Part shown: positions 43,041-52,411 of the stretch, one piece after another
Layout: the number at the start of each line of letters is the position of its first letter
Position numbering within the stretch: position 1 is the first letter of the stretch
Source of the DNA: JACXTP01 sp963789555
GTDB taxonomy: Archaea; Thermoplasmatota; Thermoplasmata; Methanomassiliicoccales; UBA472
Length of the DNA: 64,000 nt
Assembly (NCBI GenBank): GCA_963789555.1
Contig: CAWBKY010000010.1
Span: 1-64,000, forward strand
Reading direction: 5' to 3'
Position numbers and translations under genes: made by a program
Notes under the pieces: model-generated
Seen by the model: only the letters and a program-made list of their open reading frames with translations
Told to the model about the DNA's origin: nothing
Databases searched by the model: none

Positions 43041-43975
43041 TGGACCACCATGCCCGACCGTTCTTCGTCATGCCCGGTTCCGCGCTCAACGACCTACGGG
43101 AAGAGCTGGAGCTGACCGAGGGGGCGAACGCGGTCGAGACGCTGCAGCAGTTCGGTTACCGGGCCGGGGTGGGCCTGGTGCGCACGCTTGGCCTGGAGTG
43201 CACCGAACCGGATGAGCTGCGGGACGTCATCAAGCAGATATGGTCCGAGACAGGCCTGGGCCGCCTGGAGGTGGACCTCATCACCGAGAACGAGATGGTC
43301 ATATCCTTCGTTGAGTCGATGGAGGCGGAAGGGGGTCACAGTTGCGACTTCACACGAGGTTACCTCACTGGCATCGTTTCCTCATTGACAAAGCGCCGCT
43401 ACGATTCCAAGGAGGTCTCCTGCATGGCAGACGGGGCGCACCGTTGCGTCCACGTGCTTACGCCCTCCTCATCGTTCCCTGACGCCAAGCCGCAGATCGC
43501 CTATAAGCCGGATAGCAAGCATGTGCTGGTGGAGGGCAACTCCTACATGATGGAGATGGACGACACCGCGCAGGCCTTCGAGATCTTCCTGGAGCAGGTG
43601 TCCCATGGCCGTCCAGGGATGATCATCGCCCGTGAGTATCCCGAGAAGGTCAAGAAGAAGTATGGCATCGACAACATCCCATTCCTGTGGCTGTCGTTCG
43701 AGAGGGAGAAGAAGTATACCCGGGAGCCGACCAACATCCCTCTCATCTATAGCGAGATCAAGAACTTCCTGGACAGCTCCGAGAGAGGCGTGGTGCTCAT
43801 CAGCGGCATAGAGTACCTCATAAACCAGAACAACTTCGTGAAGGTCCTGAAGTTCGTGCAGCTCCTCAATGAGATCGTCTCCATAACCGATTCCATCCTC
43901 CTCCTGCCCGTCAGCTCGGAGGCTTTGAACCAGAGAGAGGTCAAGCTCCTGGAGCGCGAACTGAAGATGGTGTGA
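43040..43975 (+). CDS. V4R-DUF835 two-domain protein
   Basis: 311 residues. The N-terminal half ends in a V4R module (SCDFTRGYLTGIVSSLTKRR, VSCMADGAHRCVHVL), a small-molecule-binding fold with Cys/His residues. The C-terminal half (MIIAREYPEKVKKKYGIDNI, FLWLSFEREKKYT, GVVLISGIEYLINQNNFVKV) is DUF835, a RecA-like domain without a P-loop, common in Thermoplasmata and Thermococci. Translationally coupled to the Ras-like GTPase, so likely its regulator or effector (inference). Confidence 0.85.
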   Translation: MDHHARPFFVMPGSALNDLREELELTEGANAVETLQQFGYRAGVGLVRTLGLECTEPDELRDVIKQIWSETGLGRLEVDLITENEMVISFVESMEAEGGHSCDFTRGYLTGIVSSLTKRRYDSKEVSCMADGAHRCVHVLTPSSSFPDAKPQIAYKPDSKHVLVEGNSYMMEMDDTAQAFEIFLEQVSHGRPGMIIAREYPEKVKKKYGIDNIPFLWLSFEREKKYTREPTNIPLIYSEIKNFLDSSERGVVLISGIEYLINQNNFVKVLKFVQLLNEIVSITDSILLLPVSSEALNQREVKLLERELKMV

Positions 43976-44033
43976 TGCATTTTTACCCAGCTAAGGGCAA
44001 ATCCTTAAATCGCAAAATAAAATTACATCATTT

Positions 44034-44504
44034 ATGAACTTAGTCCCAAAGAAATTCTTCGTTTCATCTGGATGTGCGGTGAGCAAGGTCTCCGACCTCA
44101 ACGCTTTCGACCAGGCACTGAGGAATGCGAAGATCGGGGAGCTCAACCTCGTTTCCGTGTCATCGGTCCTTCCGGTCGGTGCGAAGAAGGTGGCCGCGAG
44201 GGAGCTGCCCATGGGATGCATCACCCACTGTGTTCTGGCGCAGATGAGGGGAGGCGAGGGGGAGATGATCTCCGCCGGTATCGCCTACGCCAACCGTAAG
44301 GACGGCAAGGGCGGCTACGTCGCCGAGGGACACATGCACGGAACCAAGAAGGCCTTGAAAGAGGTCCTGGAGTGGAAGATGAACGAGATGGCCAACCTTC
44401 GTGAGGTGGAGCTCATGAGGATCTCCTACGCCATCGAGGAGCTGTCCATCCCCATGGACCACTACGGGACATGCCTGGGCGCGCTGGTCTTCGTCGAGTA
44501 TTGA
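44034..44504 (+). CDS. pdaD: Pyruvoyl-dependent arginine decarboxylase
   Basis: 156 residues; makes agmatine, needed for polyamines and for tRNA-Ile2 agmatidine. The proenzyme cleaves itself between Ser43 and Ser44 in LVSVSSVLP, turning the second Ser into pyruvoyl. ELPMGCITHCVLAQM and GGYVAEGHMHGT also match. A TATA-like CTTAAAT at 44004-44010 lies 24-30 bases before the ATG, predicting a leaderless mRNA. Confidence 0.95.
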   Translation: MNLVPKKFFVSSGCAVSKVSDLNAFDQALRNAKIGELNLVSVSSVLPVGAKKVAARELPMGCITHCVLAQMRGGEGEMISAGIAYANRKDGKGGYVAEGHMHGTKKALKEVLEWKMNEMANLREVELMRISYAIEELSIPMDHYGTCLGALVFVEY

Positions 44505-44570
44505 GAACCAAGAGGGTGACGCCCCTCTCTATTTTTATAATGAAAAACGGGTTCGTTCAGACCATTCCTC

Positions 44571-45287
44571 TCAATTGGCTCGGGAGCTCTTCGTGCCCCT
44601 CTTCATCTTGCTAAGGGCCTCCTTCACGACGCCTGGCAATGCCTTCTTGTGGACATAATAGTAACCATAGGCGGTGAAGATGGATGCCAGCCCGAAGGTG
44701 ATGTAGGTCCATGTGCCCGGTTCCAGCTCGTAAAGGGGGATGAGGAGCAGGTAGTAGGTGACCAAAAGGAGCGTTGCCTGACCTAAAGCCGACCAGGGAT
44801 GGCCCCTGGCGCTACCGATGCCGATGATCGCCCCGCAGGTGGCATTGATGCACACCAGTTGGATGGCCCATAGCAGGACGATGAGATAGGTCTCTAATGG
44901 TATGCTCTCCCCCAGCACGTCATAGGCCGCTAGGACCTGGTAACCGTTGTAGAAGGCCATCATGGCCCCGATGCCTAGACCAAGGGCTGTACCATAGAAG
45001 GCAGTGTCCAACCTGAGGGCGAACCGCTTGAGCATCAGTATGACCAACATCACCAGCAGCACCAGCAGGGAAATGGACACGATCGTGATGATCGAGGTCC
45101 TGTCGAAGAGATCGATCACGGATGCCAGTATGACGCCGATAATCAAGCCTGCAGTGAAAATGCTGAACATTTTACGGTCATCGAAGAAGGGCCGCTCCAC
45201 CTTGGGATAGGTGTAATCGGCGAAGGTGATGAACATAAGCAACAAGGCTGGACCGATACCGATGGCCGCGGCCAAGAGCATGATCAT
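44571..45287 (-). CDS. Polytopic membrane protein of unknown function
   Basis: 238 residues with seven hydrophobic segments and a basic cytoplasmic tail (KALPGVVKEALSKMKRGTK). Segments include MIMLLAAAIGIGPALLLMFI, FTAGLIIGVILASVIDLF, ITIVSISLLVLLVMLVILM and VCINATCGAIIGIGSARG. The early YTYPKVERPFFDDRKMF loop is distinctive. The size and helix pattern recall archaeal prenyltransferase-like or PrsW-like membrane proteins, but no catalytic motif is seen, so no function is assigned. Confidence 0.7.
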   Translation of the reverse strand: MIMLLAAAIGIGPALLLMFITFADYTYPKVERPFFDDRKMFSIFTAGLIIGVILASVIDLFDRTSIITIVSISLLVLLVMLVILMLKRFALRLDTAFYGTALGLGIGAMMAFYNGYQVLAAYDVLGESIPLETYLIVLLWAIQLVCINATCGAIIGIGSARGHPWSALGQATLLLVTYYLLLIPLYELEPGTWTYITFGLASIFTAYGYYYVHKKALPGVVKEALSKMKRGTKSSRAN

Positions 45288-45335
45288 AGTTCATCTAACC
45301 CTCACAAAACCCGTCACTATATAATCTATGCGCAT

Positions 45336-47237
45336 TCAACCTCGCCCTTGGGTCACGAGCTTGTCATAATAATGGGCGACGACGCAGGCCTCCTCGCAAC
45401 GACCGCAATGGTTGCAGCGCTCCTCGTCGATGACAGGCCCGTCCATGATGCGGATGGCCTTCTGCCGGCACTGTTTCACGCAGATGCCGCATCGGGTGCA
45501 GAGCTGACCGCGCAGATAGGACTTCACCGCCCTCTCGAACGCTTTCGAGGTTCGCTCCGAGGTCGGACCGGTGGCAACGATCTGGCCTCCCCCGAACACT
45601 TTGAGGGTGCAATCCTTGTCCTTGACCAAGGCGATCTCGAACTCCGGACTGTGCCTCACCGACCCGACGCATTTCAGCACCTCCGCCACCCGAACGAAGT
45701 CCTTACGGTGCGGTAAGGTGATCACGCCCTCGGTGGAGTACCCTCCGGTGAGGCATAGGCTCAGACCTTTGGTGGTTCGCAGCTCCATGCGGTCGGTGCG
45801 CATCTTGGGCGCGCTCAGGCCGATCTCCTCCGCCAACTGCCTCATCTTCGGGGGGAGCACCTTCCAGCGCCAGAATCCGTAACGCACATACTCCGGGGGC
45901 GATCCGGTGCGGGTCGCCCATTTCTCCAGGTGACCTTCCCACTTGCGGTGCATTTCCGGGTGCAGCCGGGCCGTCTCCCTCCACTCGCTCCCCAGGCAGG
46001 AGGCGCAGAGGTAGCAACCGATGCGTTCGAAATCCTCGTCATAGAGCGGATTGTAGCGCAGACCACGGTACCAGATGTATCCCCACACCTCGGCCGCGTT
46101 CCAATCCTTGATGGGGTTGAGTATGGTCTGGTTGGGGACGAAGGGGTTGCTTTCCACGAAACCGATGCTGCTGCGTGCGAACGATTCCAGAGCACGGTTG
46201 CCTTCTATGGTCACGGTCCCGTCCTTGAACCGCTCCGCGATCAGGTCGGTCACCGGTCCGAGCTTGCACACCTTGCAGCACCAACGGAAATCCTTGGCCG
46301 GGGGACCGAACTGGTCCACCTGTTCCCAGAAGGCGTTCCCCGCTTCCGCTATCAGCAGCTTCTCCTGGTTCTCCCTGGCGAACTTCTTCACATAGGAGAC
46401 GGTCTCGGGGAACTCGATGCCAGTGTCGATGAATATCATGTGGAACTCTTTGCTGGCCTTCTTCAAGAGCCCATATGCCGCCAGGGAGTCCTTCCCCCCG
46501 CTGAAGGATATGGTGACGGGCCTCTTCTTGTTCCCGATGAAAGACTTGATGTCGCTAACGCCCTTGGACTCGATGGTGGCCAGGTGATCCACGTTGGCGG
46601 CCACGAACTCCCTCTGCTCGGAGGCTGGACCGGGAGGGCGGGACAGGGCGTGCCCTACGTCCCTGATCAATATGGCCCCGTCGCTGGACTGGACCTTGTT
46701 GCTGTCCACCCGGGCCACTCCGCTGCAGACCAGCGACCCGACCAGGACGATGAGCGGGTCCCCGGACAGGAAAGGTCCGATGACCTCTTTGATGGCCTTG
46801 CCGTCGACCTTCTTGCCCTTGAGGTGACCTTCCGCCTTCTCCAGCTTGACCAGGTTCTTGGTGGCGTGCTTTTGGAGCAACGCCGCTCCCTCCTGTCGCA
46901 GCTGGAGCTCGAAATCGTTCCGCCTCAGATCGAAACGCATGGTGGCGATGACCATGCCATCCACCACGATCTCGTCGGAGCGGTCCTCCCCCGCCACCTT
47001 GTTCAGGAAGACCATCCTGCCCTCGATGCCGCCGGCGTTACCGAAGTGCCTCTCGAAAAGCTCATCGACCACCTCTTTCCCATGACGCATGGCGGGGCGG
47101 ATGTCGCCTGGGAATGATACATCGAAGGGACGGCCCGGTCTGCGGCAAGCGCCACAGATGGGACTGAGGAGCAAGGTGCCGCACGCGTCGCACCAATGGA
47201 ACGTTGCCTTGCCGTGCCTAGGGTCCCTTATGGCCAT
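45336..47237 (-). CDS. Multidomain PAPS-reductase-family protein with ferredoxin tail
   Basis: 633 residues. Order: zinc ribbon (CDAC and CGAC, residues 16-31); a region with a PUA-like segment (PLIVLVGSLVCSGVARVDSN, 161-180); an ATP-pyrophosphatase PP-loop SFSGGKDS (244-251) with FIDTGIEFPET and CCKVCK; then CYLCASC; and a C-terminal double [4Fe-4S] module (CTRCGICVKQC, CNHCGRCEEAC). Archaeal relatives are annotated as PAPS reductases, but the PUA and ferredoxin parts suggest RNA or tRNA sulfur chemistry as an alternative. It may use sulfur mobilised elsewhere. Confidence 0.82.
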   Translation of the reverse strand: MAIRDPRHGKATFHWCDACGTLLLSPICGACRRPGRPFDVSFPGDIRPAMRHGKEVVDELFERHFGNAGGIEGRMVFLNKVAGEDRSDEIVVDGMVIATMRFDLRRNDFELQLRQEGAALLQKHATKNLVKLEKAEGHLKGKKVDGKAIKEVIGPFLSGDPLIVLVGSLVCSGVARVDSNKVQSSDGAILIRDVGHALSRPPGPASEQREFVAANVDHLATIESKGVSDIKSFIGNKKRPVTISFSGGKDSLAAYGLLKKASKEFHMIFIDTGIEFPETVSYVKKFARENQEKLLIAEAGNAFWEQVDQFGPPAKDFRWCCKVCKLGPVTDLIAERFKDGTVTIEGNRALESFARSSIGFVESNPFVPNQTILNPIKDWNAAEVWGYIWYRGLRYNPLYDEDFERIGCYLCASCLGSEWRETARLHPEMHRKWEGHLEKWATRTGSPPEYVRYGFWRWKVLPPKMRQLAEEIGLSAPKMRTDRMELRTTKGLSLCLTGGYSTEGVITLPHRKDFVRVAEVLKCVGSVRHSPEFEIALVKDKDCTLKVFGGGQIVATGPTSERTSKAFERAVKSYLRGQLCTRCGICVKQCRQKAIRIMDGPVIDEERCNHCGRCEEACVVAHYYDKLVTQGRG

Positions 47238-47329
47238 CGGCCGCCCATCTGCGCACTCTCTACAAAAATGTATGCCATCGTAGCGACGAAGATTTATCTA
47301 GCGGACCATTCATCGGCCCGAAGGAGAGC

Positions 47330-47989
47330 ATGGCCAACGCGTTCAAGGTCCCTCCTGATCAATACCGCCCGCCGCAGAGGGCTTTCAGCGGCAAAGAGCT
47401 GCAGCACATCGCCATCTCCATCACCGCCATCACCCTGATCTTCGCCATCTCCTTCTCCGACCTCGTTTACAATCTGAGCGACTCGGACATAGTGGAACAA
47501 TTCCTGTACTGGTTGGCCATCGCCGCGACGGTGACCATATTGGGTTTCCTGCTGCATGAGATGGCGCATAAGTTCGTGGCCCGCCGCTACAATGCCTGGG
47601 CGGAGTTCCGCATGTACCCGATGGGTCTGCTCCTCGGGTTCATCACCGCCTTGCTCGGCTTCACGCTCATAGCGCCTGGAGCGGTCTACATCGGTGGGAG
47701 CATCACGAAGGAGCAGTATGGACGGATCAGCCTGGCCGGGCCGGCGACCAATATCGTGATCGGAAGCATCTTCTTGGTCGCATGGCTGCTGTTGGACGAT
47801 GGCAGCCTGCTCTCCGATTCCCTGAACATCATGGCCCTCCTCAGCCTGATGCTGGCGGTCTTCAACCTCCTGCCCATCCCACCACTGGACGGTTCCAAGG
47901 TGCTGCGCTGGAACCTCCCGATCTACATCATCGTGATGGCCTTGGCGGTGTTCCTCTTCCTGGTCAGCTGGCAGGTAATTGCCTTATAA
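47330..47989 (+). CDS. M50 site-2-protease-family membrane metalloprotease
   Basis: 219 residues, about six membrane helices. LLHEMAHKFVARR carries the HExxH zinc motif within a helix and NLLPIPPLDGSKVL the downstream Asp ligand. There are no PDZ or CBS domains; this is the minimal archaeal type. A helix pair (LGFTLIAPGAVYIGG) lies between. It cleaves membrane-embedded segments; the substrate is unknown. Confidence 0.9.
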   Translation: MANAFKVPPDQYRPPQRAFSGKELQHIAISITAITLIFAISFSDLVYNLSDSDIVEQFLYWLAIAATVTILGFLLHEMAHKFVARRYNAWAEFRMYPMGLLLGFITALLGFTLIAPGAVYIGGSITKEQYGRISLAGPATNIVIGSIFLVAWLLLDDGSLLSDSLNIMALLSLMLAVFNLLPIPPLDGSKVLRWNLPIYIIVMALAVFLFLVSWQVIAL

Positions 47990-48003
47990 AATCTGCCGAT
48001 GAC

Positions 48004-49434
48004 TCACTTCAGGTCGGAGCAGGGATAGCGCAGATGGCGGATGATCCCGCCTTCCCAGTCCTGCATCTTGCCAGGGTTGAAGATGTTGTCCGGGTCCAAG
48101 GCCTTCTTGATGGCGACCATGGTGCCCAAGGCGCTCGCCCGCTCCATCTGGAAGTAGGGCGCCTTGGATATGCCCACGCCGTGTTCGCCCGTCACCGTGC
48201 CTCCCAGTTTGAGCACGACCTCGTAGATCTCGCCCACCGCGACCTCGGCGTGGCGCCAGGATTCCTCGGACAGGGGGTCCACCAACATCTTGGTGTGAAG
48301 GTTCCCATCCGCCGCATGGCCGTAAGTGCCAATGACCACGTCGTTGCGCACTGCGATCTCCTGGAACGCCTTGACCGCTGCGGGGATGCGCGATATCGGC
48401 ACCGCCATATCATCGGCCAGAGAAACGGAGACGAAGCGTTCGCCAAAACGGCTCAGGGCGGACATGACCGACTTGCGGGCGTTGGTCCATCGGGCCATGG
48501 TCTTGGGGTCGCTGGTGGCCTCCACGGATATCGCCCCCACCCGCTGCGCCACTTTGGTCACCATCCCCATCTCTCGCTCCACCACCTCTGGCTCTCCATC
48601 GACCTCGATCATGCACAGCGCCTCGCAGTCGGGCAGTCCGGACCCGACCGTCTTGTTCACCGCCTGGATGCAGGTCCGGTCCATCAATTCGGTGGCGGAG
48701 GGCAGCACAGGAGTGGCGATGAGCTCGGACACGCAGGTGCCTGCCGCCTCCAAGGAGTCGAAGGCTGCCATGATCATGCACTGCCTCTTCGGCTTGGGGG
48801 CGATGCGCAATGTGACCTCGGTGATTATGCCCAGGGTTCCCTCGCTGCCCACGAAGAGCCTTTCCAGCTGGTACCCGGACGAGTTCTTGATGGTGTTGGT
48901 GCCGACCCTCATCACCGAACCGTCGGACAGGACCACCTCCAGACCGAGGACGTAATCGCGAGTGGCGCCGTACTTGATGGCCCTCATCCCCGAGGCGTTG
49001 TTGGCCACCATGCCTCCGATGGTGCAGGCCTCCGCGCTCCCGGGGGAGGTGGGGAAGAAGAACTTGAAGGGGGCGAGACGTTCGTTGAGACGGTCGTACA
49101 CCACGCCAGCCTCGACGACGCAGTAGAGGTCCCCCACCCGGACCTCCTTGATGGTGTTCATCCTGGTCATGTCCATGACCATGCCTCCCATGAGGGGCAC
49201 GGCGCTCCCGCATAGGCCGGTCCCAGCCCCGCGGGCCACGATGGGGACCTTCTCCCTGCGGGCCAGCTTGACCACTTCCGAGACCTCGGCGGTGGTCCGA
49301 GGCCTTACTATGACCTCGGGGCTACGATGATGGATGGATGCGTCGAAGCCATAGGTGTAGAGGTCGGCAGCTCGGGTGGACATGTTGTTCTCGCCGACGA
49401 TGGCCATAAGTGCCTCCAGGGTCTCCGGGCGCAT
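48004..49434 (-). CDS. GlcD-type FAD-linked oxidase (D-lactate/glycolate dehydrogenase-like)
   Basis: 476 residues. VPIVARGAGTGLCGSAVPLMGG binds FAD pyrophosphate; GMVANNASGMRAIKYGATRDYV and GYQLERLFVGSEGTLGIIT are FAD-binding type 4 segments. GGTVTGEHGVGISKA near the C-terminus has the catalytic His. It oxidises a 2-hydroxyacid. The ATG at 49434 (MRPETLEAL) agrees with homologues. No GlcE/GlcF partner is adjacent. Confidence 0.9.
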   Translation of the reverse strand: MRPETLEALMAIVGENNMSTRAADLYTYGFDASIHHRSPEVIVRPRTTAEVSEVVKLARREKVPIVARGAGTGLCGSAVPLMGGMVMDMTRMNTIKEVRVGDLYCVVEAGVVYDRLNERLAPFKFFFPTSPGSAEACTIGGMVANNASGMRAIKYGATRDYVLGLEVVLSDGSVMRVGTNTIKNSSGYQLERLFVGSEGTLGIITEVTLRIAPKPKRQCMIMAAFDSLEAAGTCVSELIATPVLPSATELMDRTCIQAVNKTVGSGLPDCEALCMIEVDGEPEVVEREMGMVTKVAQRVGAISVEATSDPKTMARWTNARKSVMSALSRFGERFVSVSLADDMAVPISRIPAAVKAFQEIAVRNDVVIGTYGHAADGNLHTKMLVDPLSEESWRHAEVAVGEIYEVVLKLGGTVTGEHGVGISKAPYFQMERASALGTMVAIKKALDPDNIFNPGKMQDWEGGIIRHLRYPCSDLK

Positions 49435-49575
49435 GGGATTCACACCATCTCGATGCAGCAAGATGGTTAAAAAGGTCACGGCTGGACGCCCCCCGTCCTA
49501 GGAAGATAATGCCATTTCGTCCTGTGCGATGTAGTGGATGAAAACGATATAAGCATTGAAGCGATAAGGCGGGGC

Positions 49576-50208
49576 ATGGACCTCAAGATCGTACTGCTCG
49601 GACCTCCTGGATGCGGCAAGGGCACGCAGGCGGAAAGGTTGGTCGCTGAGATGAAGTTCACCAAGATCTCCACCGGGGACCTGTTACGCGAAGGCGTACG
49701 ACTGGGCACGCCCCTTGGTCTGGAAGCGAAAGGCTACATGGAAGCAGGCAAGCTCGTGCCGGACGAGCTGGTCATCGGACTGATAAAGGAGAAGTTGTCC
49801 GTGACCCATGGACCGGTCCTTCTGGACGGTTTCCCCCGCTCCCTGGAGCAGGCAAGGAGCCTGGACAAACTGACCAGGATCGACATGGCCGTGGACATCC
49901 AGGTGAACGAGGACAAACTGGTGCACCGCATCGTCATGAGGCGCAGCTGCAAGAGCTGCGGGGCGGTCTATCACCTTGAGTTCAGTCCGCCCAAGCACGC
50001 AGGCAAGTGCGACAAGTGTGGGGGCGAGCTCTACCAGCGCTCGGACGACACGGAACAGACGGTGCGCGCCAGGTTGAAGACGTACAAGGACCAGACCTTG
50101 CCCGTGAGCCAATTCTACAAGGAGAAGGGCATCCTCCATGCAGTGGACGGAGAGGGCTCCATCCCCCAGGTCTACGAGCGCATCATGACCGCCATAAAGA
50201 AGGGTTGA
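49576..50208 (+). CDS. adk: Adenylate kinase
   Basis: 210 residues. IVLLGPPGCGKGTQAERLV is the P-loop, ISTGDLLREGVRLGTPLG the AMP-binding region, LLDGFPRSLEQAR the nucleotide-binding signature. The LID carries CKSCGAVYH and CDKCGGEL, four Cys for structural zinc. This is the bacterial-type (AK2-like) enzyme rather than the short archaeal AdkA. The ATG at 49576 has GGCGGGG upstream. Confidence 0.95.
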   Translation: MDLKIVLLGPPGCGKGTQAERLVAEMKFTKISTGDLLREGVRLGTPLGLEAKGYMEAGKLVPDELVIGLIKEKLSVTHGPVLLDGFPRSLEQARSLDKLTRIDMAVDIQVNEDKLVHRIVMRRSCKSCGAVYHLEFSPPKHAGKCDKCGGELYQRSDDTEQTVRARLKTYKDQTLPVSQFYKEKGILHAVDGEGSIPQVYERIMTAIKKG

Positions 50209-50285
50209 ACCCTTCCTTTTCCATCCATTTACCTCTTCCGGATGAAAAGGGTTAAAAACAGGAAGCATTTTAGGGGAGACAGCAC

Positions 50286-50361
50286 AGCCCCGTAGTGTAG
50301 CGGTCAATCATGCGGGACTCTGGATCCTGCGACGTCAGTTCGAATCTGGCCGGGGCTACCA
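50286..50361 (+). tRNA. tRNA-Gln(CTG)
   Basis: Acceptor AGCCCCG/CGGGGCT, anticodon stem CGGGA/TCCTG with loop CTCTGGA (anticodon CTG), T-arm GTCAGTTCGAATCTGGC, discriminator A and encoded CCA. No intron. An A-rich box GGTTAAAAAC about 30 bases upstream is the likely TATA element. Confidence 0.95.
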
Positions 50362-50520
50362 TTCCTCTCCTTATTCTATCTCGGCGCCAGTGGCGCCTTT
50401 CGGGTCCAAGGTCCAACACTTCCATGCAAGGTATTTTGACGCGAGGTCGCTGGACGTTCGGAGTGAAACAGGTAGCATTTATTAGGGCCGGCATCATCAC
50501 TAGCGTGCTAAGGTGACCAT

Positions 50521-51678
50521 ATGTTAGACCGGGGCATCGTCCTTGACAATCTTAGGAAATATGACACAGAGAAGATCAAGATCGGAGTTCTGGCATCCCA
50601 CTCCGCCCTGGATGTCTGCGACGGAGCGGTGGAGGAGGGTTTCAACACCGTCGCCATATGCCAGACCGGCCGTGACAAGACCTATACCAAATATTTCAAG
50701 GCGTTCCGTGACCCCGATGGCAAGGTGAGACGAGGCATCGTTGATGATTTCATCATGATCAACAAGTTCAAGGAGGCCACTTCCGCGGCGGTCCGGGAAC
50801 GATTGCTCAAGGACAATGTGCTCTTCGTCCCCAACCGCTCCTTCACCTCCTACTGTGGCATAGATGCCGTGGAGAACGACTTCGACGTTCCCCTGGTGGG
50901 CAGCCGCAACCTGCTCCGCTCCGAGGACCGGGGCGGTCCTCAAGATTACTACTGGCTTCTGGAGAAGGCGGGAATGCCCGCGCCCCGGAAGGTCAAGGAC
51001 CCGCGGGACATCGACAGCCTCACCATCGTCAAGCTGCACCATGCCAAGAAGAAGTTGGAACGGGGCTTCTTCACCGCCTCCTCCCCCGAGGAATACCATG
51101 CCAAGGCGGAAAAGCTGGTGCGGGACGGCGTTATCGAGGCGGAGGACCTGCGGCACGCCCGCATGGAGGAGTACATCATCGGGCCGGTGCTCAACCTGGA
51201 CTTCTTCCACTCGCCGCTCGAGGAGCGGGGGGCCCGGATCGAGCTGCTTGGGATAGACTGGCGCTTCGAGACCTCGCTTGATGGGTTCGTGCGTCTGCCT
51301 GCGGCTCAGCAGTTGGAGCTGAACGACAGGCAGAGCCTGCCAGAGTACACCGTTTGCGGGCACAACTCCGCCACCATGCGTGAATCTCTGTTAGAGAACG
51401 CCTTCGAGCTGGCGGAGAAGTATGTCAAGGCCTGCGAGGAGCATTTCTCCCCTGGGGTGGTCGGACCGTTCTGCTTGCAGACCTGCGTGGACAAGGACCT
51501 CAACTTCTACATCTATGATGTCGCCCCTCGTATCGGCGGGGGCACCAACGTGCACATGTCGGTGGGCCACGCCTACGGCAACTCATTATGGCGCCGGAGC
51601 ATGAGCACGGGCCGCCGCCTGGCCATGGAGGTGCGGCGCGCCATTCTCGAGGAGCGCCTGGATGAGATCGTCACCTGA
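50521..51678 (+). CDS. purP: FAICAR synthetase PurP
   Basis: 385 residues; the archaeal formate- and ATP-dependent enzyme that formylates AICAR in purine synthesis. IGVLASHSALDVCDGAVEEGF is the N-terminal signature, VPNRSFTSYCGID and LVGSRNLLRSEDR lie in the middle, and YDVAPRIGGGTNVHM with VGHAYGNSLW in the ATP-grasp end. Usual length. Its 3' end overlaps the lipoate-ligase-like gene by 17 bases. Confidence 0.95.
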   Translation: MLDRGIVLDNLRKYDTEKIKIGVLASHSALDVCDGAVEEGFNTVAICQTGRDKTYTKYFKAFRDPDGKVRRGIVDDFIMINKFKEATSAAVRERLLKDNVLFVPNRSFTSYCGIDAVENDFDVPLVGSRNLLRSEDRGGPQDYYWLLEKAGMPAPRKVKDPRDIDSLTIVKLHHAKKKLERGFFTASSPEEYHAKAEKLVRDGVIEAEDLRHARMEEYIIGPVLNLDFFHSPLEERGARIELLGIDWRFETSLDGFVRLPAAQQLELNDRQSLPEYTVCGHNSATMRESLLENAFELAEKYVKACEEHFSPGVVGPFCLQTCVDKDLNFYIYDVAPRIGGGTNVHMSVGHAYGNSLWRRSMSTGRRLAMEVRRAILEERLDEIVT

Positions 51679-52400
51679 GGGCGCCACAGACATCAGGGTG
51701 GTCGAGACCGACCTGGCCCAGCCCGCCTACACTGTGGCCTGCGACCAAGCGTTGCTCGTCGCCCGGGCCGAGGGTTCGATCCCGGACACCCTGCACATCT
51801 ATCGCCGCAGCCGACCCACCATCTCCTTGGGGCACTTCCAAAGGCCCGAGGATTGCGTCGATGTAGAACTGGTGGGCGAATTGGGGATCGAGGTGATACG
51901 GCGGGTGAGCGGAGGGAGCGCCATATACACCGACCCGGGTCAGCTCATCTATTGCCTAGCGATTTCCGCAGATGAGATACCGGAATCCCCTCTGGAATCG
52001 TACCCGCTGCTCTGCCGAGGGGTGGTCGAGGCATTGGCGATGTTGGGCGTTCAGGCGGCAGTACCGGCCCTTGAACGATGTCGAGGTGAGCGGTAGGAAG
52101 ATAAGTGGCAGCGCCCAGACCAGGAAACGCGGGGTGGTGCTGCAGCACGGGACCCTTCTCGTCGACACCGATTTAGACCTGATGATAAGATTGTTAAAAG
52201 CGCAGAAGGACAAGCGTTGGAGGGGTCGGTCCGAGATCACAACCCTGAAGGAGGAGCTCGGCACCGCCCCGAAGATGAAGGAGGTCCGGTCGGCAATGAT
52301 CCGAGGCTTCTCCTTATCATTGGGCCGAGGGATGGTCCATGCCCCTTTTTCACGTAGGGAGCATGAGCTGATCGAGGGCATATTGAAGAAAAAGGCCTAG
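51662..52400 (+). CDS. Lipoate-protein-ligase-A-like protein (frameshifted)
   Basis: About 245 residues. RPTISLGHFQRPEDCV and IEVIRRVSGGSAIYTDPGQL are the LplA substrate-binding motifs (RRxSGGxAxxH-like, with Tyr-Thr-Asp here rather than the usual His); after one extra T near 52073, NDVEVSGRKISGSAQTRKRG gives the catalytic Lys region and LQHGTLLVD the end of the core. It transfers lipoate or another fatty acid to a carrier protein. Overlaps purP, so probably co-transcribed. Confidence 0.82.
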
Positions 52401-52411
52401 ATGGCCCTGGC

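Noticed and set aside
45930..47117. 395-codon plus-strand frame opposite the PAPS-reductase-family gene
   Set aside because: The minus strand holds the PP-loop and ferredoxin motifs; the plus frame lacks any recognisable domain.
47782..49215. 477-codon plus-strand frame opposite the GlcD-type oxidase
   Set aside because: The real gene on the minus strand has complete FAD-binding motifs; the plus frame is His- and Gly-rich shadow sequence.
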